Source: Sistotremastrum niveocremeum HHB9708
Taxonomy: Eukaryota > Basidiomycota > Agaricomycetes > Sistotremastrales > Sistotremastraceae
Reading direction: 5' to 3'
Assembly: GCA_001630475.1 (NCBI GenBank)
Contig: KV419434.1
Coordinates: 237,528 to 301,527 of the forward strand
DNA: 64,000 bases
The notes under the pieces were generated by a model, which worked only from the letters and a program-made list of their open reading frames with translations, did no database searches and was not told where the DNA came from. The position numbers and the translations under genes are program-made. Positions 36,237 to 45,833 of this stretch are shown in pieces; positions within the stretch are counted from its first letter, which is position 1; each line of letters begins with the position of its first letter.

Positions 36237-37519
36237 ATGTCTTTGGTCGTTCGTTCTTGTCGGGCGATTGATCAGCCTTTGGAATACATCAATTCCGGAA
36301 TTGATTGGGATACCCTCGATGTGACCAATAAGGTCAAATTTCCCGAGGAGTACTCCTGGCCTGTGGGCACAGGAGGAAACGCGGACATCTATCTAGCGGA
36401 ACTTGACGGAAAGGTTGTCGCCGTGAAGGTACCACGATACTATGGAATGGATGATGAAGACAAATCTGTATTGATAAAGGTCAGATCAACCTATTCTTTG
36501 ACAAAAAGTTCGCCGACAAACATCTTAGAAAATCAAGCGAGAAATTGGTATCTGGGCTCGATTGTGTCATTCTCGAGTCTTGCCTTTTATCGGCTATTGT
36601 TCCTTTTTATACGGACCCTCGGAAGTGTCGACATTTTCTTTGGTCTCGCCATGGATGAGAAATGGCACAATTTCAAACTATGTTCACCGCTATCAAAACG
36701 CAGACGTGTCCTCACTGGTCCGTGCTCATAACAAGTCGAAACATCTAGTTGACTCCCCATATCTAGCTCATTGAAGTTTGTGAAGGCCTGGAATACCTTC
36801 ATGCGCAAAACATTGTGCACGGCGACTTGAAACCGGTATAGACTCTCAGATCGTTCATATTGCATGTAGTGCTGAAATCTCGCGATTCGAAGTCAAATGT
36901 TTTCATCTCCGACGATGGGCATGCCGTATTGGCTGACTTCGGAAATTCGAGATCAGTAGAGGCTTTGATCCCTCTCTTGGATGGGTTAAACAACTTGGAC
37001 CTGTCTCATGCGTGCGGGACTTCTCGGTACATGGCACCCGAACTTTTCGAAGCTTCGGCTGCCAGCTCATCGACGGCAGCCGACATTTGGGCCTTGGGAT
37101 GTGTTCTTCTTGTGAGTGTGACTAAGAGGCTGATATCTATCATCCCTAAAGTTGACATTTGCGAGCTGATGCACCGCATACGACAGGAGATTGGAGTGCG
37201 AGCATTGCCATATGAAAGCTGCAAAGGAGACGCCCAAGTGATGTCCAGCATAATGAATCGAAAACTCCCATATCAGCAAACGTTGGAAGATTTCTTAGAG
37301 CAAAAAATTCGTCTTCTGTTTCGGTGGTCGTGGCAGTTTGGTCAGACATATTACCACAAACGCGGTATTGGCGCGATTTGTTCCAGGTGTTGGGAGACCT
37401 GTCCTCTTTCTCGTCCTCGGATCTCGACCATCGCACGTTGGCTGATTGATCTGAGAGATGAGAGCTTATCCTTTCACGAAATGAGCTGGAGAAACTGGGA
37501 AGACGAGTTGCGTCGGTGA
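36237..37519 (+). CDS. Protein kinase, stand-alone paralogue
   Basis: Five exons fit in phase: 36237-36479, 36529-36717, 36767-36835, 36893-37111 and 37187-37519, about 350 residues. Kinase signatures: GGNADIY, ATP lysine K64 in VAVKV, FSLVSPWMRNGT hinge, HGDLKPSN (D164, N169), DFG 182-184, YMAPELF and TAADIWALG, then CWE...RP in the last helices. As in the kinase-arrestin gene the catalytic loop is HGD, common in mushroom tyrosine-kinase-like families. Exons 2, 3 and 4 (189, 69 and 219 nt) have exactly the lengths of the corresponding exons at 1.5-2.1 kb. The protein ends about 30 residues after the kinase domain with no arrestin part. Likely an active Ser/Thr kinase of unknown pathway. Confidence 0.82.
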
Positions 37520-37962
37520 GCTTGCTTGTCTACATTCTACATGACAACATAATTGAATAGATTCTGAAAGATTTCAAAGCATAATTGAAAGAAGAATCAA
37601 AGCAATAGTGCAATGGGAGGCGAATGCATCGGGTAGATCCCATGGCGTTCCAACTCTACATTCTCTCGATACCGATGAATAGAAGTAATTACGCTGCTAG
37701 AACTGCACATATCGACTGTGCTGACTGCATCTCTTGAATGATCATGAACATCATGACATGTATGACACCGTGGGGGCAACATTATAAATCACTCCGAACA
37801 TGCTCATCTCAGCCTCTTTGACATTTTTCAGACTAGTGTACTTATGTAACGCTTTCTTTGACTCATCACTTGCTTGCATATTGAGCGCCCCGCGCCAGCA
37901 GCGATCAGTCGTCGCGAAAAGAGCACTGAAGGAGAACAAGATTCTTGAATATATTGATAATC
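37520..37962. other. Convergent intergenic region
   Basis: About 0.44 kb holding the 3' ends of the kinase and of the coiled-coil gene. No feature seen. Confidence 0.4.
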
Positions 37963-39122
37963 CTAATCGTCATCCTCGAATTGCATTTTCTTCGCTACTC
38001 GTTTAACACGTGTTGGATTTGCTTTGGAATTATTTGACGGGAGCGAGACGGGATTCGCCGGGGTAACAGATTCTGGAAAGTCGGATGATGAGTTAATAAA
38101 GGTATTGAAGCTCGGAAGGGAGAGTAGGGGTGAATTATTCGTGGAGGTAAACGTAGGACGGAAGACGGTGGAATATCAATGAGAGGGAATACGAATTTTC
38201 AAGGAGAAGCGAGGCGACGACGTACTCATGTAATTTTGCTGCTTCGTCGTCGATAACGACTTGACTTCCTTCTCAAGTGCTTTTATTCGTTCCTAAATTT
38301 TGATTCTGTCAGTATGAAGAGCATAGACATAAGAAAGGGGCGTACCTCCGCCCGTTTTCGTTCTTGTTCTTGTTTCGCCTCGAGTTCGGCCAGCGCTAAT
38401 ATGATGTCATCATTGAGATCTGAGAGATATGAAGGACGGTGAAGACGGACGTGGTATCGAAGATGAAGGTGCGATGGGTTCTTTTATTCGAGGTGCATGT
38501 GATGAGGATGTAATGGGTGGCATAGGATGTGATGGGGCTGATATTCGGTTTTGACGCGATTGTGCTTGAACGCCGACCTATTGCGCATTATATACTTCAG
38601 AGTAGGGTGGAGGATAGTATGATAGGAGACGCACCGAGAAAACGAAATCTGTGCTTAATCTCAATGCCTCATCGGTCGATACGGGCTCCAAGGGAATCTG
38701 GACTGGACGTGGACCCACGGGGTCGATCACCAACTAGTTTGGTCTTGTCGATGAGTTTCTTATATCAAGGGAGCTGATGTCACGAACCGTAATTGATGAT
38801 GACTCTAGATCTGAAACTGAAAGCTCTCCCCCTGAAATGGCTTTCAACGACTCGTTCGCAAATTCCTTCATAGACTTGGACTTCTCTCGAGTTCTAATCA
38901 GCCTTTATCTCATCCACTATTATGGGAGTGACTTACTGTCAATTTACGAACGTCCCCTTCACGTAGAATGCTCTTCCACCATTTGCTGGATGTAAATGAG
39001 ACTAAAGCGAGCGTGAGACTCCAGGAATCGTCGTCCGTGGCTGAAGTCAAGACGAAGCGGTCTGTGGATTGATATATGACTTGTATTAGGTCGTCGAGCG
39101 GGTAGAGGTCTTCGAGGCTCAT
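37963..39122 (-). CDS. Head plus coiled-coil protein, XRCC4/XLF/PAXX superfamily candidate
   Basis: Seven exons on the - strand fit in phase: 39122-38937, 38883-38788, 38733-38635, 38577-38451, 38395-38346, 38292-38222 and 38110-37963, about 258 residues. Residues 1-125 read like a small beta-barrel head: alternating strands with WSLTLALV, WWKSILREGDVRKL, KEFANESLKAI, GGELSV, ITLVIDP and VQIPLEPVS. A serine/proline linker follows, then a heptad-like helix (LAELEAKQEQERKRAEERIK, about 171-205). The tail is basic then acidic (RVKRVAKKMQFEDDD). This order matches the XRCC4 superfamily, whose members bridge DNA ends in non-homologous end joining with ligase IV and Ku. Sequence similarity in the family is weak, so this is inference. 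The junction 38222/38110 uses a poor donor and is the least certain. Confidence 0.5.
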
Positions 39123-39674
39123 TTTCTTTCGATTGTGGTGGGGAGAAGGGAGCGCGTCTGGATAAGCGCCGGTTACGCGTCCCTTTTCTCTTATTCGTCT
39201 GGCAACGATATTCTCTGGATCTCACTCGAGAGTTTCTGAGATCTGCTGATGGGTTCGACCTGAGGTCGCCGTCGAATTCACATCAAGCACGAGTCGGATG
39301 CGGGGCCAGATGGTGAGTGAGTGGTCACGATTGACAACTGATGATCTGGCGACTATCGAGACGGATCAGCTGGGCTTCTCTTGTCTCTGCGATTATCTGC
39401 GATCGACCTCTGATCTGCTACGTTTTTTGAATCTGGGAAAGCCTTAAGCTCTGTATTCTACGTCTTCGTTCCCTGTCCGATGTCGCGCAACGTTCAAGGA
39501 AGGCTCCATCGACCGGGGTGTCTGCTTCGCTCGCTAAGAAGTGAAAAAGGGTCATGGAACAAGGGTGCGGGAGATGGTGCGTTCTCGATCGATTCTCATA
39601 CGTCAGAAACTGTCAAGCTGATATATACATGCAATGTTACAGGATCTGCTAGCTTCGATTACACGCATCCGATC
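39123..39674. other. Intergenic, zinc-finger gene 3' flank
   Basis: About 0.55 kb. Scattered words are shared with the flank at 45.1-45.3 kb (for example GAAGGCTCCATCGA / GAAGGTTCCATCGA and ATGTTACAGGATC / ACGTTACAGGATC), showing the zinc-finger duplication extends past the stop codon. Confidence 0.4.
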
Positions 39675-40192
39675 CTACGCTTGCCCATGTCTACATCGCA
39701 GATGACGAGCAAGAGCATCCCGTCGTCTGAAAAAGCGATAATGACATTGGTCATGAGGGCAATAATACCTGATATCCAACGCCTTCCCAACATGTGCCTC
39801 CAAATGCCGTTGCCAGTCCCCGTTTGACTGTGGTCTACATTCGCAACATTTGACTCCATTTTCGACCCAAGGACATGCCCTGCCCTTGCGTCGGTATAGG
39901 AAGTGACGAGGGATACCGATGTTGTCGAGTTCTTCGACGAGGTCGTCGGGGAGACGGTAGGACCAGTAGAGGCGGTTGTACACGGATGGGGGGTCGAGCA
40001 TCATCTCCTGGAATGTGTTGCGTTAAGGTGTGGAGGGCCGGGAACGTGCTGGATACGTACCTCCATGACCATCTCGATGGCATTCGTGTCGTCTTCAGCG
40101 GGCAACTGAATGGCATCGTGAACTGGGTTCAAGGCCTCGAGAGCGGCGGCGTTTGCGTTCCAAGCAGTCGCGTTCGCGGGGATTGCATTCAT
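39675..40192 (-). CDS. Small C2H2 zinc-finger protein, copy 1
   Basis: Two exons, 40192-40061 and 40007-39675, join in phase to 154 residues. An alanine/asparagine-rich start is followed by LYWSYRLPDDLVEELDNIGI and PRHFLYRRKG. Two zinc-finger patterns follow: C89...C98 or C101 with H112 and H116, and C127-x4-C132 with H146 and H151. Such proteins usually bind DNA in the nucleus, here probably as a small transcription factor (inference). Copy 2 at 45.3 kb keeps the intron, both fingers and the promoter spacing. No activation or dimerisation domain is visible. Confidence 0.75.
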
Positions 40193-43100
40193 TGTGGGTG
40201 GATCGAGGGTTGAGAGGAGGGAGGCTTTCGTGAGGACTTTTGCGAGGTTGTGGTGGGAGGAGCGATGGCGGAGTCCGAGATATCTTTGGTATTTATATTC
40301 AGCACGCGTATCGAATGTCTATTGTTCTTTTCGGATGACAAATTGAACGAGGTGGCATACAACAATTCAAGAGAAAATGCCACAACTTGGCGACGGGGTG
40401 GCATTGGCTCTGAGAGCGGCAACTTCGGCAGAGGCGGAGTTTCCGCTTGTAGGTCCTGATTCGGCAGCGCCGAGCCGAAATCCGACGATTTTCTCTCCCC
40501 GCAACCAGTCGAAGCAACTGTCAACGCTTCAATCGACTGTCGCTCGATTCCTGAATACTAAAACGCTAACTGAGATTGATATCGGATGCGTTATCTCTTT
40601 ATCAGCCTCTTTACGTCGTGATTTTGGTCAGAAATTTCACTGAGCTCTGTGGTCAAGTCTGTGGTGCCAGACTAATCCGAGAACTGAGAGGAAACGTATC
40701 TGGGCAGGCGATGCTTTCAATGTGAAGATTGCAATGCTACAATCCTCTAACTCACATTGCGTCAATTCTACGCCCCCGAATCGACACTAAATTCTCAATT
40801 CGGATCCGCCTCATCAAGGGATGATCACGATGGAGAACAACTTCAGACGATCGGACGCCCACAACGTTCCGTACCAGTATGTCTACTGTACGAAATACTC
40901 CTCAGATATTGAAACAAGTTCTTTCTCCAGTTTTCAATATGACTTGTCTTTGCCATGCGGCGCCGGAATACTCGAGCGGCCTGAATCGGTCATGCAGGAG
41001 ACGTTCATTTCTTGCAGAACAGATCCATGACTATACTCGTTTTCGACGTCATTCACTTGGTTTCATGGACCAGGAGTACTGTCCTGTGAGAAGCGTAGTG
41101 AGGAGGATTGAGTGAAAAGTCGGTTTGAAGGAGCGTTGATTCGAAGAACGTACGTTCGCCTTTTTTCTTTCGACTAATGATTGTTCATACATCGAGGCTT
41201 GAGATATATGAACCTATCGCAAATGATTGGCTGGAGCTCTTGAATTCGGACCGCCCAACGCTCCACCTCACATGTACCCCACAGCGCTCGATGCCCACCT
41301 GCCTGCCGACACTCCTGCCTTCCTTACTGTTAACGCTCTCGATCTCTGAGTCGCAAGTCATTCAATTCTCGCTCATCATCAGAGAGATATCATGCCGACA
41401 TATGCAACGTCAATGCCTATAAAGTGACTTGGCTTCCTTGACGCCTCTGAGAGACGCCGAGGAATGTGTTTGGAACTCGATCGGGTGGACGTCGCGATCG
41501 ACCAGTCGTATTGCGGCGCCGTTGTCATGTTCGATACTCACGTGAAGCGATTCAAATCGTCGTCAGCGTTCACCTGGGACTGTTCATCCGTCTGGCTCTC
41601 GGACGATCTGGACTGTCTGTGATCACTCCACAATTTAGGAGACGCCGTTCACTCTATTTATCCTTGCTTGCGATCCATAAACTTTCATCTGGGGACCCGT
41701 AATTGCTTCTGTCTTTCTGTAAACTATTAGCATGTCTAGATCTGGCTGATCACGAAGTATAGATATCTTGGTATTGAAACTTCACCGAGCGTGGATCGGG
41801 GGGTCATTTTTCTTGGTTCTGGTGTCCTCCATTTCCCTGGCACACCACATGGTCAAATTCTTTGTCAAGTAATCGGCTTCAGACGAGTGTAGGGTGAATA
41901 TCACGAAGCGGTCAGTCTACTCCGGCAGCGTCATTCCGAAGTCGTTGGAGCACTAGGTACTAGTGCTTCTTCTCTCATGCCGTGCCTCGCGTCTTTGCAA
42001 CCCTGGCAACGAGGCATTTCCGGGAGAATTGCATGTGGGGTTCAGCGTTGAGGAGTTGGTCTTGTCCAATAACATCCTAGTGTTTAGCGAAACTCCAACG
42101 AGGCCCAACACGACTCCCATTTTATCCGCCTTTGCTCTCAGATTTCTCGTACCAACGTGCAATCGTATCGCAAGCTTCAGAATGCACATTCTGACCCGAT
42201 CCAGTCGACTTTAAGATGTTGAGCTTCACGAAAACTTAGGGGATTAATGATCATGAAATGGCTGAGAGTCTCGGATTCGAGATGCGGGCGCGTAGATCAG
42301 GGACTTGGGGGAATCATCGCTCAGGCTGGATATGTTGTTAGCAGATCGATATCCTTTCCAATGGAATTTGGGTTTGATTCCATAAGTATCAATTCGCTCT
42401 CATCTCCCAGCTAGTACTAGCCTTCCCTCGTACACGAAATCCGCTCTGATCGACTGCCACACTGAAGAAATTCTCGGGCGTCGATGCCCACAGAAAAAGC
42501 TGACTCGGCTCCCAGTGTGAATAAAAGACCGCCACAGAAAGATGACACAATATAAAGACCATAGAGCCACCACGGCGACATTCCATCTCCGTGCTCAGAA
42601 ACTTTCCCAGGAAGCTTGATGACTCTGTATTTGCACATAAATTCCTTCCGACTCCGTTTCTTCCGAGTTCAACAAACAAATGTGAGCGTTCACTAGAAGC
42701 CCAAGACGCTCTGCGAATCTTTTCATTAGATTGGATGTTCAGGGTCGGGAAGAAGGGGGTGAGTCTTCTCTTGGTTTGCTGTGCTTTATTGAGTCTTCCG
42801 TTTCGCCCGGATCGGGTCGGAAGCAAAGCGTCTGTTTCCTTATTCGAGAGGATCAACGCCCATGCCATAGGACTATAGAGCTTCTTATAACGCGGTCCGT
42901 TTTGCCGATATTTCAGCACGTGGATGGCTACGATGTGGGGAAAGCTGTGAGGAAGGTTGAAGCGCTCGAACTGGTCAGGATTGGTGTTTGGAGTGCCTGG
43001 TTCGCGCTCATGAATTCGAAGGTGAGTCATAGATGTCTTGCTCAGGAGTACATGCCAGATTCTTAATTGGTTGGATGATCTGGGGATGCTTCTATTTATG

Positions 43101-44778
43101 ACGACACTACCCCAACCGAGTCTTCCGGTGGTTGACAAAGCGAAAGACTAAATGACCAATGACCGCTGACGGCGCGCATTGGTTGACCGTCGGTCGGCCA
43201 GAGTGCTAATTGCTAATAGAAGTCTGCGCGGCATATCTTTCGGAGCGCTTCGTAATTACTGAAGGAGACACTAGGTTAGTATGTCTCTTGTTGATCTGAT
43301 ATTCAATCTTGTACGGACATCAGACTATTGTGGTACCTTACTTGCTCGATAATAGACCGATCGCGCGCAGAACCGAGTCACTGGACGGAAGTATATACTT
43401 GTTGATTTTAGTTAGTAATATTACTCAACTAAGAGTGCCTCGTTGGCTTCGTGATGTCTTCATTTGCGCCGAAGCTGTGACGATGCCTCGAATAGCCTGA
43501 ATGCTGCGCTCTCAATAGAGATATATATTCAGTGATGCTCGCTTTTGTACATGGTATCGTATGGGAGATGAAGACGCACTGATCGCTCGTCAATGTAAGC
43601 TGCGGTGTACTCGCATTGATTCGTTGTTTGAGGGAGGGCTGAATATGGCTGTAGAAATTCATTTCTGTCGCCAGCGCAGTCTTTCGTGCTTTAGATGATG
43701 TGTGGTATCCAGGTAGTCGTAGCACTGATAGTAGTCCTGATAGTTGCTATACGCTCGATCGGTGTCGATTGATCCTGACTCGTTTCTGAAGGTGTCTCGG
43801 GATCAAAGTTCCCGACCGACCAATGAGAAACACGGCTTAAGAGTCAGAAGGCATTGTATTTGGCAATAATATGTTGAATGGACCTAAGCCATATGCATCA
43901 GAGAAGGATTAGGGTATCGTGAAATACTCACCGCCACCTAATAACGATACAGAAGGTTGTCGAAGCTGTTTCGTTGTATGGCCCCATATGATCCCAATTT
44001 AGTGACGACGGAAGCTCCAGATTTGGGCTTGATACATACTCAGAGTGATGCTCGTTCGCTTTCGAACAAAGAGATATCCTCCCGGTATTCCGTGTAGAAT
44101 TTTGGGGAGCCAGTATGAAGATTTTATATTCGAGGCCTATAATAGCATTCATTCGGACTGCACAAGTGACTGAGCTCGAGACGCCCAAGAGCTTTCAGTC
44201 GAGGATCATATCGAGTCTTCTCCAGTAGAATTGAGTTCAAGTTGAACTGACAGGATGACGCGGTCACGGTGCGGTAGAAAAAATAAGCGTGAACCTCTGA
44301 GTGAATTTCGATCGGACGGAGTCGTGAATCATCATCGTCGACCTACAAGTGAGGGTTTGATCTGCTGCAGTTGAAATTTCAGGGCACGTCGTCAGAACAG
44401 AGAAAAAAGCAGAGGAAGACAACTGCTAGCTGAGTTTGAAATTCGAAATCACGAGCGCTCAAACCAGCTTACGTCAGCGTCAGTCGCTTTTACCGTCGAA
44501 CCACCCAAACGTTCCGCGAGGCTCGTTTAACACATGACTTGAACTATACTAGTGATTCACATTATTTCTCATCAACAATTTTCTCCAACAAAATATCGGA
44601 GGCCACGCTATGGATCGTGAGATGGATCTATCCGGAGATTGAGATGATAGCGTGCGTCCTGAATTATCAGACCTTATCGCGCTCTCAACCTCTTTCATAG
44701 CTCTGTGAAGAATATTCCGCCTCGCTCAACTAGCTTCGTGAGGTCTCACTATCAACATGAACCTCTTATCGCTTGTCA
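40193..44778. other. Gene-poor region between zinc-finger copies
   Basis: About 4.6 kb. The first 350 bases are the promoter of the zinc-finger gene and resemble the DNA upstream of copy 2 (GCCGAGCCGAA block at 40470-40480). A 249-codon - strand frame (43138-42389) overlaps a better hydrophobic frame and has no motif; I do not call it. I recognise no other gene. Confidence 0.4.
40290..40299 (-). promoter_or_regulatory. TATA box of zinc-finger copy 1
   Basis: AATATAAATA on the - strand, about 98 bp before the ATG at 40192. The same ten bases occur at the same distance before copy 2, so it is probably functional. Confidence 0.5.
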
Positions 44779-44926
44779 CATTCCGCGACACGGACCCCTG
44801 ACCTTCCTCGTTTCCATTCGTCTATCAACAAGCCTTCCAACTTGCAAGATCTACTCTGATCGTCCTCGTCCTCGCAACGTCATGTTTAGCAAGCTCGTCG
44901 GAATGACGATCTTGATTATGTGGTGA
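44779..44926 (+). pseudogene. Cytochrome P450 relic
   Basis: The frame reads CKIYSDRPRPRNVMFSKLVGM, matching KIYSDRPSTVMFGELVGQ of P450 copy 4 (about residues 120-137), just after the first intron of the family. A GPLTFL upstream recalls the start of the same exon. Nothing downstream can be aligned, and stops follow at once. It is a small relic of the P450 family found 33 kb from the tandem array, probably an old duplicate. Chance is unlikely given the shared YSDRP...VMF..LVG pattern. Confidence 0.6.
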
Positions 44927-45337
44927 AGAATGTTAGGTGCGTCGTGCCCGTTGAAACGATCTTGCGATTACTGACTTTCACATTGAAGGTTTTCATAGCA
45001 CCGCAGTTTGTTGTGTCTGATAACCTCTCGATTCGGTCCCTGTTGCATCTCTAACCGCGGTGGATCGATACCTGATTTCTGGCGATCTTCTATGAATATC
45101 TTTAAGCTCTGGTCTCTCTTCTGCCCCGTCGCTGCTCACCAATGTCGTACAATATGCCACGAAGGTTCCATCGATATCCACCAGGATCCTTGTCTCGGTG
45201 GCAGAGCAGGAAATCGCATTTCGTATACTAGCGAATGGGAGATGGTACGTCCTTTACTAGTAATCCTGGGAGACCTTTATTCACAACTGACATGTACATA
45301 CAACGTTACAGGATCAGGTAACCTCGAGACCTCATAC
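44927..45337. other. Intergenic, zinc-finger copy 2 3' flank
   Basis: Holds flank sequence similar to 39.5-39.7 kb (see that entry). No further P450 exon is recognisable. Confidence 0.35.
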
Positions 45338-45833
45338 TCAATTATGTGCATGTCCGTGTGTAGATCGCAGATGACGAGCAAGAGCATCGTGCCGAGAGAA
45401 AGAGCGACCATGACACTGGTCAAAAGGACATGGAAACCTCGTATTCAACACCTTTCCAACATGTGCCTCAAGATGCCTGCGCCAATCCGCGTTCGAATGG
45501 ACTTGATAATGACGACATCTAACCCCATCGTTAACCCAAGGACACGGACTGTTGATACGTCGATATAGGAAGTGACGAGGGATGCCGATGTCCTCGAGTT
45601 GCTCGACTTGGTCATCGGGGAGGCGGTAAGGCCAGTAGAGGCGGTTGTTCTGTGCTGGCGGGTGGAGCATCATTCCCTGGAGTGTTCGGTCAGAATGTCA
45701 GACGGTGGGAACGAGGGGCTGGGATGCATACCTCCATGAACATCTCAATTTTGTTTATGTTGTCATCCTGAGGCACGTGAATGACATTGTGATTGTGGAT
45801 CAACGCGTCGTGAGCAGCGGCTTCAGCGTTCAT
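45338..45833 (-). CDS. Small C2H2 zinc-finger protein, copy 2
   Basis: Two exons, 45833-45732 and 45676-45338, join in phase to 146 residues. The body is very close to copy 1: LYWPYRLPDDQVEQLEDIGI, PRHFLYRR, CPWVNDGVRC, HLEAHVGK and DALARHLRSTHG are conserved, so both zinc fingers are kept. The first exon is shorter and differs in composition (HNHNVIHV). The intron is at the same codon. It is a proximal duplicate and no disabling change is seen. Selection on the fingers versus the divergent N-terminus suggests that DNA binding is what is kept. Confidence 0.72.

Noticed and set aside
38734-39122. Stand-alone 111-residue gene ending at 38734
   Set aside because: A two-exon reading is possible, but splicing onward at 38788/38733 gives a longer coherent protein with typical introns, so the short model was dropped.
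42389-43138. 249-codon open frame on the - strand
   Set aside because: No motif, no paralogue, no splice partner, and an overlapping frame is more hydrophobic; length alone is not enough.
45008-45568. 186-codon + strand frame over the zinc-finger copy 2
   Set aside because: Its right part is antisense to the zinc-finger exon, and the similarity to the frame at 39.5-39.8 kb is explained by that duplication.
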